DNA of 64,000 nt. Origin: Acinetobacter colistiniresistens (GTDB lineage: Bacteria > Pseudomonadota > Gammaproteobacteria > Pseudomonadales > Moraxellaceae). The stretch spans positions 186,001 to 250,000 of the forward strand of contig NZ_KE340380.1 of the NCBI RefSeq assembly GCF_000413935.1. Direction: 5' to 3'. The notes beneath the pieces were generated by a model. The model saw only the letters and a list, made by a program, of their open reading frames with translations, did not search any database and was not told where the DNA came from. Below, one piece after another: positions 7,899 to 18,700 of the stretch. Made by a program: the position numbers and the translations under genes. Within the stretch, counting starts at the first letter, position 1. Every line of letters begins with the position of its first letter.

Positions 7899-8651
7899 AT
7901 GTCAAGAGCGACAAAGCAAAACGATTTGGATTTGTCCTTAGAAGAAGATAGTCCCGTTCCTTTGTATTTGCGTGTGAAACAAATGATTTCACAAAAAATC
8001 TATGAGGGAACGTGGACGGTTAATAAAAAGATTCCTTCAGAAAGTGAATTGGTCAATTTACTCGGCTGTAGCCGCATGACCGTGAACCGTGCCTTACGCG
8101 AACTGACCAGTGAAGGTTTATTGGTACGTATTCAAGGTGTCGGTTCTTTTGTTGCCGAAGGGCAAGGGCGTACCGCTTTATTTCATGTCAATAATATTGC
8201 CGAAGAAATCATTGCCCGAAACCATAAGCATCATGCCGAAGTTTTGGTGCTGGAACAAATTCAGGCCAATGCCGAGCAAAGCATGTTGATGCAGATGCGT
8301 GAAGGGCAAAAGCTGTTCCATTCAATTATTGTACATTATGAAAATGATGTGCCAGTACAGATTGAAGACCGATTGGTTGATCCGGTATTGATTCCTGATT
8401 ACTTGTCACAAGACTTTAAAAGCATTACACCGAATGCGTATTTGATGTCGAAAGCACCTGTGACCGAGGGTGAGCATGTGGTCACAGCGATTCTGGCTTC
8501 TGCACAAGAATGCAAATGGCTGAAAATTAATAAGACCGAACCGTGTCTATTGATTCGTCGTCGGACTTGGTCGAATAAACAACTGATTTCCAGTGCGCGA
8601 TTGATTTATCCGGGTAGCCGTTATTATCTGGAAGGTAAATTTACCCAATGA
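7899..8651 (+). CDS. hutC: Histidine-utilisation repressor HutC (GntR/UTRA family)
   Basis: 250 aa. The GntR winged HTH occupies residues about 18-86 (PLYLRVKQMI...SESELVNLLGCSRMTVNRALRELTSEGLLVRIQGVGSFVA) and the UTRA effector domain about 105-245. In characterised systems HutC represses hut genes and is released by urocanate. It lies directly before hutD, overlapping it by 4 bp (ATGA), and upstream of all hut enzyme genes, with matching palindromes in front of itself and hutU. Full length, with no anomaly. Confidence 0.95.
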   Translation: MSRATKQNDLDLSLEEDSPVPLYLRVKQMISQKIYEGTWTVNKKIPSESELVNLLGCSRMTVNRALRELTSEGLLVRIQGVGSFVAEGQGRTALFHVNNIAEEIIARNHKHHAEVLVLEQIQANAEQSMLMQMREGQKLFHSIIVHYENDVPVQIEDRLVDPVLIPDYLSQDFKSITPNAYLMSKAPVTEGEHVVTAILASAQECKWLKINKTEPCLLIRRRTWSNKQLISSARLIYPGSRYYLEGKFTQ

Positions 8652-9229
8652 TTCAACAGTTAAGCGTATCTGATTATCAGCAGATGCTGTGGAAGAATGG
8701 TGCGGGCTATACCAGAGAGCTTGCCCGAAGTGACGGGGATGGTCTAGATGCGTTTGATTGGCGCATTTCCATGGCGGATGTTAAAACTTCGGGCGATTTT
8801 TCCAAGTTCAATGGTATGCAGCGCATCCTTACAGTATTGGAAGGTGCTGGCATCATACTGAAGATTGATGATGATTCTGAGCATCTGAAAACCTTACAAT
8901 CCGCCCAATTTAGTGGAGATAGCACGACCAGTTGTGAACTCAGTGATGGGCCGATTCGGGACTTTAATCTGATTTATAATCCAGACAAATGGTGTTCTCG
9001 CTATCAATGGATACGTGAGCCAACGAGTTCTGAGCTTTTCAGCTCAGCGGATCTGATTTTTATTTTTAATCAGAGTCCTGAACCATTAGAAATTGAAGTA
9101 GAGCAACAGATTTTCTGTTTAGCCCAGCATGAAAGTCTTAAAATAGAGCAGCAAAAAGCATTGAAAAAACTGGTTTTAAAACCACAGCATTTAAAGCAAG
9201 CTTGTCTGATCGAACTCACAAAAAATTAA
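8648..9229 (+). CDS. hutD: HutD/Ves family protein
   Basis: A 193-aa cupin-like protein of the HutD (Ves) family, recognised by the N-terminal MLWKNGAGYTRELARS...FDWRISMADV...GDFSKFNGMQRILTVLEG pattern. It is encoded with hut genes in many proteobacteria and is thought to act as a governor of hut expression, perhaps by binding formylglutamate or related metabolites; its biochemical role is not firmly established. The start overlaps the end of hutC, so the two are co-translated. A strong hairpin terminator follows, separating hutCD from hutU. Confidence 0.92.
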   Translation: MIQQLSVSDYQQMLWKNGAGYTRELARSDGDGLDAFDWRISMADVKTSGDFSKFNGMQRILTVLEGAGIILKIDDDSEHLKTLQSAQFSGDSTTSCELSDGPIRDFNLIYNPDKWCSRYQWIREPTSSELFSSADLIFIFNQSPEPLEIEVEQQIFCLAQHESLKIEQQKALKKLVLKPQHLKQACLIELTKN

Positions 9230-9246
9230 GTTTTTCACTTTTTCTT

Positions 9247-9280
9247 AAAACACATACAACCTCAAGTTGTATGTGTTTTT
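9247..9280 (+). terminator. Rho-independent terminator after hutCD
   Basis: A 14-bp perfect stem (9247-9260 with 9266-9279), 5-nt loop CTCAA and a T run at its 3' side. Confidence 0.9.
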
Positions 9281-9467
9281 TATGGCTAACATAAAAATAA
9301 ATCTATTTATTTCATAAGCTTGTAAATTATTTTCATAAAAGAATTGAAAAGCATCTTTTCAAGATAAAAGTTTTGTGTAGTATATGGATGTATATACAAG
9401 TTAATACATTGCTATACAGTAAAGCAGGTTAATTTGCTGATTCAAACTCAATGGAAGGAGTCCGATT
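9281..9467 (+). promoter_or_regulatory. hutU promoter region with candidate HutC operator
   Basis: An AT-rich leader. The palindrome TGTATATACA at 9389-9398 repeats the core of the site before hutC, about 70 bp upstream of the hutU start. It is the likely HutC binding site controlling hutUH-permease-hutIG. Confidence 0.7.
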
Positions 9468-11153
9468 GTGACAACAACGACAACAACGACAACAAAATTT
9501 CGTGATGTAGAAATTCGCGCACCACGTGGTACAAAGCTCAATGCAAAAAGCTGGTTAACAGAAGCGCCTTTACGCATGCTGATGAACAATCTTGACCCTG
9601 ATGTTGCAGAAAATCCAAAAGAGCTTGTTGTTTACGGTGGTATCGGTCGTGCTGCACGTAACTGGGAATGTTTTGACAAGATCGTTGAAACACTTAAAAA
9701 TTTAGAAACAGATGAAACCTTATTGGTTCAATCAGGTAAGCCAGTCGGCGTATTTAAAACTCATAAAGATGCACCGCGTGTTTTGATTGCGAACTCAAAT
9801 CTTGTCCCACATTGGGGAACTTGGGAGCATTTCAATGAATTGGATGCCAAAGGTCTTGCAATGTATGGGCAGATGACAGCGGGTTCATGGATTTATATTG
9901 GTAGCCAAGGCATTGTACAAGGCACTTATGAAACCTTTGTAGAAGCAGGCCGCCAACACTATAACGGCGATTTAACAGGTCGTTGGGTGTTGACTGCTGG
10001 TTTAGGCGGTATGGGTGGTGCACAACCTTTGGCTGCAACACTTGCAGGTGCATGCTCACTTAATATCGAATGCCAACAAACCAGCATCGATTTCCGTTTA
10101 CGTACCCGTTATGTCGATGAACAAGCAACTGATTTAGATGATGCTTTGGCGCGTATTGAAAAATATACCAAAGAAGGCAAGGCGGTTTCTATTGCACTAC
10201 ATGGCAATGCTGCTGAAATTTTACCTGAGTTAGTCCGTCGTGGTGTACATCCAGATATGGTGACTGACCAAACCAGCGCACATGACCCATTGAATGGTTA
10301 TTTGCCAATTGGCTGGACATGGGAAGAGTACCGTCAGCGCGCTAAAACTGAGCCAGAAGCGGTGGTCAAAGCAGCAAAACAATCAATGGCGCAGCACGTT
10401 CAAGCGATGTTGGATTTCCAGAAAATGGGTGTTCCAACTTTTGACTATGGCAACAACATTCGTCAAATGGCACAAGACGAAGGCGTAAAAAATGCCTTTG
10501 ATTTCCCGGGCTTCGTTCCTGCTTACATTCGTCCATTGTTCTGTCGCGGTGTTGGTCCATTCCGTTGGGCGGCACTTTCAGGTGATCCAGAAGATATCTA
10601 TAAGACAGATGCCAAAGTAAAAGAACTCATTCCAGATGATGAACATTTACATCGTTGGTTAGATATGGCGCGTGAACGGATCAGCTTCCAAGGTTTACCA
10701 GCGCGTATTTGCTGGGTGGGCTTAGGCTTACGTGCAAAATTGGGCTTGGCATTCAATGAAATGGTGCGTAGTGGTGAACTTTCAGCACCGATCGTGATTG
10801 GTCGTGACCATTTGGATTCAGGTTCAGTCTCTAGTCCAAACCGTGAAACAGAATCAATGAAAGATGGTTCAGATGCTGTATCTGATTGGCCATTATTAAA
10901 TGCCTTGTTGAATACTGCTGGTGGTGCGACTTGGGTATCATTACATCACGGTGGTGGTGTAGGTATGGGCTTCTCGCAGCACTCAGGTGTGGTGATCGTG
11001 TGTGATGGTACCGATGAAGCTGCGGCACGTATTGCACGTGTACTAACCAATGACCCTGCAACAGGGGTGATGCGTCATGCCGATGCGGGTTATGACATCG
11101 CAATTGATTGTGCTAAAGAGCAAGGCTTGAACTTGCCAATGATCACACAATAA
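9468..11153 (+). CDS. hutU: Urocanate hydratase
   Basis: A 561-aa cytosolic enzyme that adds water to urocanate to give 4-imidazolone-5-propionate, with tightly bound NAD+ acting as electrophile. Family hallmarks are visible: the NAD-binding region [21 protein letters not shown] near 175-195, and [25 protein letters not shown] with [23 protein letters not shown] in the C-terminal half. The start is GTG at 9468, with AAGGAG 7 nt upstream. Eight consecutive Thr codons after the start come from a short tandem repeat, an unusual N-terminus for this family. Confidence 0.97.
   Translation: MTTTTTTTTKFRDVEIRAPRGTKLNAKSWLTEAPLRMLMNNLDPDVAENPKELVVYGGIGRAARNWECFDKIVETLKNLETDETLLVQSGKPVGVFKTHKDAPRVLIANSNLVPHWGTWEHFNELDAKGLAMYGQMTAGSWIYIGSQGIVQGTYETFVEAGRQHYNGDLTGRWVLTAGLGGMGGAQPLAATLAGACSLNIECQQTSIDFRLRTRYVDEQATDLDDALARIEKYTKEGKAVSIALHGNAAEILPELVRRGVHPDMVTDQTSAHDPLNGYLPIGWTWEEYRQRAKTEPEAVVKAAKQSMAQHVQAMLDFQKMGVPTFDYGNNIRQMAQDEGVKNAFDFPGFVPAYIRPLFCRGVGPFRWAALSGDPEDIYKTDAKVKELIPDDEHLHRWLDMARERISFQGLPARICWVGLGLRAKLGLAFNEMVRSGELSAPIVIGRDHLDSGSVSSPNRETESMKDGSDAVSDWPLLNALLNTAGGATWVSLHHGGGVGMGFSQHSGVVIVCDGTDEAAARIARVLTNDPATGVMRHADAGYDIAIDCAKEQGLNLPMITQ
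9470..9496 (+). repeat. Short tandem repeat (ACAACAACG-type) at hutU start
   Basis: A nine-base unit of Thr codons repeated about 2.7 times directly after the GTG start, giving Thr2-Thr9. Changes in copy number would keep the frame. Confidence 0.7.
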
Positions 11154-11237
11154 ACAGACAAGGACATTACGATGCTTTTTGCAATTGTGCATTCAGCATC
11201 GTAAGCGAACAATAGAGTGCAAAACAGGACGCCAATA

Positions 11238-12776
11238 ATGGAACTTTTAATTCAAGCCGGCAAACTCACCTTAGCAGACCTTCGTAAAGCCTATTTCAAT
11301 CCAATTAAAGTCAAGTTGGACGACAGTGCTTCAGCAGGAATCGATGCCAGCGTTGCTTGTGTGGAACAAATCGTCAATGAAGGTCGTACCGCATACGGGA
11401 TCAATACAGGTTTTGGTTTACTCGCTTCGACTAAAATTGCACCAGAAGACTTAGAACAATTACAACGTTCTTTAGTGCTTTCACATGCGGCAGGTGTGGG
11501 TGAGCCCTTAGATGATGCCATGGTACGTTTGATCATGTTGCTGAAAGCGAACAGCTTGGCACGTGGTTTTTCTGGGATTCGCCGTAAAGTGATTGATGCA
11601 CTTTTGGCTTTGATCAATGCTGAAGTGTATCCGCATATTCCATTAAAAGGTTCAGTGGGTGCTTCAGGTGACTTGGCGCCGCTTGCACATATGTCTTTGG
11701 TGTTAATTGGCGAAAGCAAAGCACGTTATAAAGGTGAATGGTTACCTGCGGTTGAAGCGTTAAAAATTGCAGGTTTAGAGCCGATTTCTTTGGCGGCGAA
11801 AGAAGGTTTGGCATTACTGAATGGTACACAGGCATCCACTGCTTATGCGTTACGTGGTTTATTCGAAGCAGAAGACCTATTCGCTGCCGCAACGGTTTGC
11901 GGTGGTTTAAGCGTTGAAGCAATGTTGGGTTCACGTGCGCCATTCGATGCACGTATTCATGAAGTGCGTGGTCAACGTGGTCAAATTGATGTTGCCGCTG
12001 CGTATCGTGACTTACTAACTGAATCAAGTGAAATTTCTCATTCACATGAAGATTGTAGCAAGGTTCAAGACCCATATTCATTACGCTGCCAACCGCAGGT
12101 GATGGGTGCTTGTTTGACTCAAATCCGTCAAGCCGCAGAAGTTTTAGAAATTGAATCAAATGCTGTCTCAGATAACCCATTGGTCTTTGCTGCTGAGGGT
12201 GATGTAATTTCAGGTGGTAACTTCCACGCTGAGCCTGTGGCAATGGCTGCGGATAACCTTGCATTGGCCATTGCAGAAATTGGTTCGCTATCTGAACGTC
12301 GTATTTCTATGATGATGGACCGTCATATGTCACAATTGCCGCCGTTCTTGGTTGCCAATGGTGGAGTCAACTCTGGCTTCATGATTGCTCAAGTAACAGC
12401 CGCTGCGTTAGCAAGTGACAATAAAGCACTTGCACATCCTGCCAGTGTTGATAGTTTACCGACTTCTGCAAATCAGGAAGACCATGTTTCCATGGCACCG
12501 AATGCGGGCAAACGTTTATGGTATATGGCTGATAACGTTCGCGGCATTCTTGCAGTTGAATGGTTAGGTGCATGTCAGGGTCTAGATTTCCGTGAAGGAT
12601 TGAAGAGTTCTCCAAAACTGGAGCGCGCACGTAAACTGTTGCGTGACCAAGTACCTTACTACAGTGAAGATCGTTTCTTTGCACCCGATATCGAGCAGGC
12701 AAGTGAATTGCTCGCAAGTGGTTGCTTGAACGCATTGCTGGTTCCGAAGCTATTACCGAGTTTGTCTGAAGTGTGA
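11238..12776 (+). CDS. hutH: Histidine ammonia-lyase
   Basis: 512 aa from ATG 11238. AGGA lies 8 nt upstream and the N-terminus [17 protein letters not shown] matches the family; an in-frame GTG at 11217 is less likely. It removes ammonia from L-histidine to give trans-urocanate, the first hut step. The A142-S143-G144 triad in [14 protein letters not shown] forms the MIO electrophile. Other landmarks are the N-terminal Tyr53 loop (AYGINTGFG) and [12 protein letters not shown] near 415. It follows hutU by about 85 bp on the same strand. Confidence 0.97.
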   Translation: MELLIQAGKLTLADLRKAYFNPIKVKLDDSASAGIDASVACVEQIVNEGRTAYGINTGFGLLASTKIAPEDLEQLQRSLVLSHAAGVGEPLDDAMVRLIMLLKANSLARGFSGIRRKVIDALLALINAEVYPHIPLKGSVGASGDLAPLAHMSLVLIGESKARYKGEWLPAVEALKIAGLEPISLAAKEGLALLNGTQASTAYALRGLFEAEDLFAAATVCGGLSVEAMLGSRAPFDARIHEVRGQRGQIDVAAAYRDLLTESSEISHSHEDCSKVQDPYSLRCQPQVMGACLTQIRQAAEVLEIESNAVSDNPLVFAAEGDVISGGNFHAEPVAMAADNLALAIAEIGSLSERRISMMMDRHMSQLPPFLVANGGVNSGFMIAQVTAAALASDNKALAHPASVDSLPTSANQEDHVSMAPNAGKRLWYMADNVRGILAVEWLGACQGLDFREGLKSSPKLERARKLLRDQVPYYSEDRFFAPDIEQASELLASGCLNALLVPKLLPSLSEV

Positions 12777-12840
12777 TCAATAAAACGGTCACATGGAGTG
12801 GCCGAATCTAACTAAATTTCCTCAAGGATTGGAGATTATA

Positions 12841-14253
12841 ATGTCACAACACTCCACATTACAGCGGGGGTTAAACACCCGTCATATTCGTTTCTTGGCA
12901 TTAGGTTCAGCCATCGGGACAGGGCTCTTTTACGGTTCGGCGACAGCCATCAAAATGGCAGGGCCATCTGTATTGATCGCATATATTGTTGCAGGGATTG
13001 CAATTTATATCGTGATGCGTGCACTCGGTGAGATGGCTGTACGTAATCCGGTATCAGGCTCTTTTAGTGAGTACGCATCACATTATATTGGTCCATTAGC
13101 TGGGTTTACCACGGGATGGACCTACGTTTTTGAAATGGTGATTGTCGCCTTGGCCGATGTCACGGCTTTCGGGATCTATATGGGATTCTGGTACCCCGAT
13201 GTACCCCGATGGATCTGGATTCTGTCTCTGATTATGTTCTTGGGTGCAATCAACCTGATTCACGTGAAAGTCTTTGGCGAACTTGAGTTCTGGCTTTCAA
13301 TCGTCAAGGTCACAGCCATTGTTGCCATGATCTTGGGTGGTTTCGGTTTAATGTTCTATGGTTTCCATGCTGACCATAGTGGTTTTACCACGGGCATTCA
13401 AAACTTATGGATTCATGATGGCTTTATGCCAAATGGAATTGCAGGTTTGGTTGCATGTTTATCTGTGGTGGTATTTGCTTTTGGCGGGATTGAAATTATT
13501 GGTTTGACTGCAGGTGAGTCGCAAGATCCGAAAACGTCGATTCCTCGTGCCATTAACGCCGTTCCAGTCCGAATCTTACTGTTCTATGTATTGACGATTT
13601 TTGTGTTGATGTCGATTTTCCCATGGAATCAAATTGGTAGCCAAGGTAGTCCATTTGTTCAAATTTTTGAAAATCTAGGCATTGGATCAGCGGCTACGAT
13701 TTTGAATATTGTGGTGGTTACCGCAGCAATCTCGGCAATTAACAGTGACGTATTCGGTGCAGGACGTATGCTGTATGGCATGTCGAACCGTGGACAAGCA
13801 CCGCAAGTTTTCCAAAAAATCTCAAAGAATGGCGTGCCTTGGATGACGGTTGTGGTGATGGCTGGGGTGTTATTGATCGGTGTTGTGCTGAACTATCTCA
13901 TTCCTGAAAATGTCTTCATCATCATTGCTTCAATCGCAACCTTTGCAACCGTTTGGGTATGGCTGATGATTTTACTTTCGCAGGTCGCAATGCGTCGTAA
14001 GCTGTCTAAAGAAGAAATTAAAGCCTTGGATTTCCCTGTGATTGGCTGGCCGTATGCACCTGCATTTGCGATTGTATTCATGCTGTTTATCTTGGCGATG
14101 ATGGGATATTTCCCTGACTCACGACCTGCGATTTATGTCGGGGTAACGTGGTTAATTCTCCTTTGGATTGCTTATACCATTTGGGTGAAGCCCAAGCAAA
14201 ACAGCGTAAAAGAAAATCAGACCTTGCAACAAAACATTGAATTGGAAAGCTAA
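12841..14253 (+). CDS. Amino-acid permease, probable histidine transporter (HutT/ProY type)
   Basis: A 470-aa APC-superfamily (AAT family) symporter with about 12 membrane segments. It opens with the signature [26 protein letters not shown] and has the conserved [27 protein letters not shown] around residue 210-240. GGAG lies shortly before ATG 12841; an earlier in-frame ATG at 12793 lacks a good ribosome site. Placement between hutH and hutI makes histidine the likely cargo, although related proteins carry proline or aromatic amino acids. Confidence 0.88.
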   Translation: MSQHSTLQRGLNTRHIRFLALGSAIGTGLFYGSATAIKMAGPSVLIAYIVAGIAIYIVMRALGEMAVRNPVSGSFSEYASHYIGPLAGFTTGWTYVFEMVIVALADVTAFGIYMGFWYPDVPRWIWILSLIMFLGAINLIHVKVFGELEFWLSIVKVTAIVAMILGGFGLMFYGFHADHSGFTTGIQNLWIHDGFMPNGIAGLVACLSVVVFAFGGIEIIGLTAGESQDPKTSIPRAINAVPVRILLFYVLTIFVLMSIFPWNQIGSQGSPFVQIFENLGIGSAATILNIVVVTAAISAINSDVFGAGRMLYGMSNRGQAPQVFQKISKNGVPWMTVVVMAGVLLIGVVLNYLIPENVFIIIASIATFATVWVWLMILLSQVAMRRKLSKEEIKALDFPVIGWPYAPAFAIVFMLFILAMMGYFPDSRPAIYVGVTWLILLWIAYTIWVKPKQNSVKENQTLQQNIELES

Positions 14254-14305
14254 CAATCAAATTGCTCAGGTGTTGATCATGCCTGAGCAGTGAGAGGAGT
14301 TTTAA

Positions 14306-15511
14306 ATGAAAAAGCTTTGGAAAAACTGTCATATCGCCACCATGCAAGATGGACAATATTCCAGTATTGAAGATGCAGGGATGGTCACGCTAGGACAGCA
14401 TATTCACTGGATTGGAGCATTTAAAGATCTTCCTGCCGATGTATATTCTGAAACCATTGACTTAAATGGGGCATGGGTAACGCCGGGCTTGATTGATTGC
14501 CATACCCATAGTGTATTTGGTGGCAACCGTAGTGTTGAGTTTGAAAAACGCTTGCAAGGCGTCAGCTATGCTGAAATCGCAGCCAGTGGTGGGGGAATTG
14601 CCAGTACCGTTCGTGCCACCCGTGAAGCCAGTGAAGAACAGTTGTTGGCATCGGCGTTAAAACGAATTCGTTGTCTGCTCAAAGATGGTGTCACCACCAT
14701 TGAGATTAAATCAGGCTACGGTCTGGACTATGCCAACGAACGCAAAATGCTGCGTGTGATTCGTCAGATTGCAGATACTTTGCCAATGACAGTTCGCAGT
14801 ACCTGCTTGGCGGCGCACGCTTTACCGCCTGAGTATAAGGATCAAAGTGATGCTTATATTGAGCATATCTGCAATGAAATGCTGCCAAAACTTCATCAGG
14901 AAGGCTTGGTCGATGCGGTCGATGCATTTTGTGAATACTTGGCCTTTTCTCCAGCACAAGTTGAACGTCTCTTTAAAACAGCTCAGTCTCTGAATTTACC
15001 GATCAAACTGCATGCAGAGCAACTCTCTTCACTTGGTGGATCTAGTTTGGCAGCACGTTATCAAGCGTTGTCAGCAGATCATTTAGAGTTTATGACCGAG
15101 GATGATGTCAAGGCGATGGCTGCCGCAGGTACAGTTGCAGTGTTATTGCCAGGTGCGTTCTATTTTCTACGAGAAACCCAATCCCCACCGTTAGAGAGTT
15201 TGCATCAACATGGGGTGCGGATTGCCTTATCCAGTGATTTAAATCCGGGCACATCGCCAGCCTTGTCATTGCGATTGATGATGAATATGGGCAGTACCTT
15301 GTTCCGTTTAACTCCTGAACAAACCTTAGCGGGTGTGACCACGCATGCAGCGCATGCCTTGGGTTTACAAGATACACACGGTACGTTGGAAGTCGGTAAA
15401 GTTGCCGATTTTATCGCATGGGAGATTGAGCATCCATCCGAGATCGTTTACTGGTTGGGTGGGGATTTGCCAAAGCGGATTATTCAGCATGGTCAAGAAA
15501 TCTCGATCTAG
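14306..15511 (+). CDS. hutI: Imidazolonepropionase
   Basis: A 401-aa cytosolic metal-dependent amidohydrolase converting 4-imidazolone-5-propionate to N-formimino-L-glutamate, the third hut step. Metal ligands are H66 and H68 in [15 protein letters not shown]. Further conserved blocks are [27 protein letters not shown] and [16 protein letters not shown] (metal Asp). AGGAG lies 6 nt before the start. The length is normal for HutI. Confidence 0.97.
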   Translation: MKKLWKNCHIATMQDGQYSSIEDAGMVTLGQHIHWIGAFKDLPADVYSETIDLNGAWVTPGLIDCHTHSVFGGNRSVEFEKRLQGVSYAEIAASGGGIASTVRATREASEEQLLASALKRIRCLLKDGVTTIEIKSGYGLDYANERKMLRVIRQIADTLPMTVRSTCLAAHALPPEYKDQSDAYIEHICNEMLPKLHQEGLVDAVDAFCEYLAFSPAQVERLFKTAQSLNLPIKLHAEQLSSLGGSSLAARYQALSADHLEFMTEDDVKAMAAAGTVAVLLPGAFYFLRETQSPPLESLHQHGVRIALSSDLNPGTSPALSLRLMMNMGSTLFRLTPEQTLAGVTTHAAHALGLQDTHGTLEVGKVADFIAWEIEHPSEIVYWLGGDLPKRIIQHGQEISI

Positions 15512-15545
15512 CAATGTAGCTCATTTATAAAGGATGCTAGAGACA

Positions 15546-16466
15546 ATGAATCATTCATTTACATGGCAAGGGCGTAAAGATGGCGAGGGTGCTGAACACT
15601 TGAGGATTCACCAAGTCATCAATACCACGCCAAAAGCAGATTATGCCCTGATTGGCTTTAGCTCGGATGAAGGGGTAAAGCGCAATAAAGGCCGCTTAGG
15701 TGCGGCAGATGCTCCAGATAGCATTCGTGCGCAGTTAGCCAATTTGCCTGTACATCAACCCATCACGATTGCTGATATCGGGACTGTGGTGTGTGACGGT
15801 TCAAAACTGGAACAAGCACAGGCTGAACTGGCTGAACAGGTCGAAAGAAGCTTAACACAGGGCATGAAACCGATTGTTTTAGGTGGTGGTCATGAAGTGG
15901 CTTTTGGCAGCTTTTCTGGCTTGTTTCAATATCTGCAAAACAATGAACCCAATAAGAAAATTGGCATCATCAATTTCGATGCACATTTTGATTTGCGTGA
16001 AGCTGAACAGGTGACCTCTGGCACACCATTTTTGAATGCAGCCAGACTGTCTGAACAGCATCAGCAAGAATTTCATTATTTGTGTATTGGCGTGGCGAAA
16101 CATTCAAATACCAAGGTTTTATTTGAAACCGCAGATCGGCTGAATTGTACTTATATTTACGATTATGAGTTACAGAAACAAAGTGTTGAAACTTTGATCG
16201 AAAAGTTGACAGCTTTTACAGGAAAAGTTGACTATTTGTATATTACAGTTGATCTTGATGTATTTAGTGCTAGCATTGCGCCAGGTGTAAGCGCACCTGC
16301 GGTAAAAGGAATTGATTTATCAGTTTTTGACCCATTACTAGAGGCCATTAAGGAAACCGGAAAGATTAAAGTTTTTGATGTGGCGGAATGTAATCCACGG
16401 TTTGATTTGGACAGTAGAACTGCCAAATTAGCCGCTTATATAATTTTTAACTACATATTTGATTGA
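15546..16466 (+). CDS. hutG: Formimidoylglutamase (arginase/agmatinase family)
   Basis: 306 aa, a ureohydrolase-fold Mn enzyme that cleaves N-formimino-L-glutamate to L-glutamate and formamide, the last step of the short hut route. Metal-site motifs are GGGHEVAFG, NFDAHFDLR and VDLDVFSASIAPG. ATG 15534 directly abuts AAAGG, so ATG 15546 (MNHSFTWQGR) is preferred; this choice is not certain. It follows hutI closely and precedes the glutamate dehydrogenase gene by 32 bp. Confidence 0.94.
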   Translation: MNHSFTWQGRKDGEGAEHLRIHQVINTTPKADYALIGFSSDEGVKRNKGRLGAADAPDSIRAQLANLPVHQPITIADIGTVVCDGSKLEQAQAELAEQVERSLTQGMKPIVLGGGHEVAFGSFSGLFQYLQNNEPNKKIGIINFDAHFDLREAEQVTSGTPFLNAARLSEQHQQEFHYLCIGVAKHSNTKVLFETADRLNCTYIYDYELQKQSVETLIEKLTAFTGKVDYLYITVDLDVFSASIAPGVSAPAVKGIDLSVFDPLLEAIKETGKIKVFDVAECNPRFDLDSRTAKLAAYIIFNYIFD

Positions 16467-16498
16467 TGGATCATGTGAATTCATCAAAAGGTTAAAAC

Positions 16499-17770
16499 AT
16501 GTCTAATTTATCTTATGTCTCTCAAAATGACGGTCCATGGGCAACTTATCTTGAACAGATCGAGCGTGTTGCTCCATATCTAGATGGTCTAGAAGGTTAT
16601 GTGGATACATTGAAGCGCCCAAAACGTGCTTTGATTGTTGATGTGCCAATTGTTATGGACGATGGCACAATTCGTCATTTTGAGGGTTATCGTGTACAAC
16701 ACAACTTGTCACGTGGTCCGGGTAAAGGCGGTATTCGCTATCACCCAGATGTAGATTTAAATGAAGTAATGGCTCTTTCAGCATGGATGACAATTAAAAC
16801 TGCGGTGGTAAATTTACCATTTGGCGGTGCAAAAGGCGGTATCCGTGTTGATCCACGTCAGCTTTCTCCACGTGAATTAGAACGCTTAACACGTCGCTAT
16901 ACCAGCGAAATCAGCCATATCATTGGCCCACAGAAAGATATTCCTGCGCCAGATGTAGGGACTAACCCGAATGTCATGGGTTGGATCATGGATACTTATT
17001 CATCGGGTCAAGGTCATACTGTGACAGGTGTAGTAACTGGTAAGCCTGTACATCTTGGTGGTTCGTTGGGTCGTATTAAAGCGACTGGCCGTGGTGTATT
17101 TATCACGGGTCAACAAGTGGCTGAAAAAATCAAACTACCTTTAGAAGGCGCAAAAATTGCGGTTCAGGGTTTTGGTAACGTGGGTAGTGAAGCTGCTTAT
17201 CTGTTTGCAGAATCAAAATCTAAAATCGTGACGATTCAAGATCACACCGGTACGATTTTCAATCCAGAAGGGATCGACCTTGCTGCATTGAAAACACACA
17301 TGGAAACTCACCAAGGTGTGGGTGGCTTTGCTGGTGCACAAGTGATCAGTGATGAAGCGTTCTGGACTGTAGACATGGATATTTTGATCCCTGCTGCATT
17401 GGAAAGCCAAATCACGGTTGAACGTGCGAAAAACTTGTCGGCAAAATTGGTACTCGAAGGTGCGAATGGTCCAACTTTCCCAGAAGCGGATGACGTTTTA
17501 GTTGAACGCGGTATCACTGTTGTTCCTGACGTAATCTGTAACGCTGGTGGTGTAACCGTATCTTACTTTGAATGGGTTCAAGATATGTCGAGCTACTTCT
17601 GGTCTGAAGAAGAAATTAACGAAAGACTAGACAAGCTAATGATTCAAGCCATCAATGATGTATGGCATAAATCAAGTGAGAAAGAATGTACCTTACGTAC
17701 TGCTGCCTTCATTTTAGGCTGTGAACGTATCTTAAAAGCACGTAAAGAGCGTGGTATTTTCCCAGGCTAA
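16499..17770 (+). CDS. Glutamate dehydrogenase (Glu/Leu/Phe/Val family)
   Basis: A 423-aa hexameric-type dehydrogenase that interconverts glutamate and 2-oxoglutarate plus ammonia. The substrate-binding block [14 protein letters not shown] and catalytic segment [14 protein letters not shown] lie in domain 1. The Rossmann loop [12 protein letters not shown] lies in domain 2. The 32-bp gap after hutG suggests that it is expressed with hut and drains hut-derived glutamate to the TCA cycle, which points to the catabolic direction. The cofactor (NAD or NADP) cannot be stated from sequence alone. A convergent terminator follows. Confidence 0.95.
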   Translation: MSNLSYVSQNDGPWATYLEQIERVAPYLDGLEGYVDTLKRPKRALIVDVPIVMDDGTIRHFEGYRVQHNLSRGPGKGGIRYHPDVDLNEVMALSAWMTIKTAVVNLPFGGAKGGIRVDPRQLSPRELERLTRRYTSEISHIIGPQKDIPAPDVGTNPNVMGWIMDTYSSGQGHTVTGVVTGKPVHLGGSLGRIKATGRGVFITGQQVAEKIKLPLEGAKIAVQGFGNVGSEAAYLFAESKSKIVTIQDHTGTIFNPEGIDLAALKTHMETHQGVGGFAGAQVISDEAFWTVDMDILIPAALESQITVERAKNLSAKLVLEGANGPTFPEADDVLVERGITVVPDVICNAGGVTVSYFEWVQDMSSYFWSEEEINERLDKLMIQAINDVWHKSSEKECTLRTAAFILGCERILKARKERGIFPG

Positions 17771-17788
17771 TCCTGCGAATCAATACCC

Positions 17789-17823
17789 AAACGACCTTAA
17801 GACGCATGTTTTAAGGTCGTTTT
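17789..17823. terminator. Terminator between gdh and SDR gene
   Basis: A 12-bp stem, 17789-17800 with 17811-17822, followed by T's on the plus strand. It closes the hut-gdh unit and may serve the convergent SDR gene as well. Confidence 0.88.
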
Positions 17824-17836
17824 TCTTATTGCTGAA

Positions 17837-18664
17837 TTAATCCAGAAAGAAATCTTTTTGTAGCTGGGTGTTGCCGCTGACACAGGCATATTGGGAAAAA
17901 TCAGTGATCCCGATCCGTGTCAACGCTTGTTCATCAGTGAGGCTCTGTCCCGTCAGTTCACCTTTTGTCGTACTGTAAATTGCGAAAGCCGCATCAGCCA
18001 TGATCTCAGGTTTACGGCTGAGTTGCCGTGTATTTTCCTCGCCTAGGTTTTTCGAAACTGCTGCTGTTGCGATATAGGTCTCAGGCCACAGGGTATTACA
18101 GGAAATACCATAGTGACGGAACTCTTCTGCCATACCCAAAGTCAGAATGGTCATGCCATATTTAGACAATGCATAAGGCGAGAGCATACCCAACCATTTC
18201 GGTGACATATTCACAGGTGGTGATAGACTCAGAATATGCGGATGCTCTGCTTGTTTAAGAAAAGGTAAGGCGGCTTGGGCACAAATAAAGGTGGCACGGT
18301 GATTAATGCTTTGAATCAGGTCATATTGTTTTAATGAAGTGGCTTCCACACCGGTGAGGGCAATTGCACCTGCATTATTTATTAATACATCAATACCACC
18401 AAAGTTTTTGGCTGCTTGTTGCATGGCAGCATGAATTTGCTGTTCATCTCGCACATCTAAAAGTAAGGGCAGTGCTTTGCCGCCAGAAGCTTCAATCTCT
18501 TCGGCGACGCTATAAATTGTGCCTGTTAATTTGGCTGTTTCCACTTCAGTTTTTGCTGCAATCACCACATTTGCCCCAGCTTGTGCTGCTTTCAGCGCAA
18601 TGGCTCGGCCAATTCCTCGGCTGCTACCCGTAATAAAAATAGTTTTTCCTTGCATATTTCTCAT
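17837..18664 (-). CDS. SDR-family oxidoreductase (HSDL2-like)
   Basis: 275 aa. The Rossmann motif TGSSRGIGRA is at residues 11-20, NNAG follows in mid-domain, and the catalytic YALSK is near 165. The pattern EAGG-KALPLLLDVRDEQQ and the MSPKWLGMLSPYALSKYGMT block resemble hydroxysteroid dehydrogenase-like 2 and related proteins. The substrate is unknown. AGGA is 7 nt before ATG 18664. It sits downstream of an enoyl-CoA hydratase-like gene on the same strand, suggesting an acyl-CoA or lipid-related step. Confidence 0.9.
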   Translation of the reverse strand: MRNMQGKTIFITGSSRGIGRAIALKAAQAGANVVIAAKTEVETAKLTGTIYSVAEEIEASGGKALPLLLDVRDEQQIHAAMQQAAKNFGGIDVLINNAGAIALTGVEATSLKQYDLIQSINHRATFICAQAALPFLKQAEHPHILSLSPPVNMSPKWLGMLSPYALSKYGMTILTLGMAEEFRHYGISCNTLWPETYIATAAVSKNLGEENTRQLSRKPEIMADAAFAIYSTTKGELTGQSLTDEQALTRIGITDFSQYACVSGNTQLQKDFFLD

Positions 18665-18700
18665 GGTGAAGTCCTGTCTTTAATTTTTATTGGGGTTGAA

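Noticed and set aside
11614..12264. Long antisense reading frame (216 codons) opposite hutH
   Set aside because: It is a shadow of the hutH codon pattern: low-complexity His/Gln/Leu composition, no ribosome site, no family likeness.
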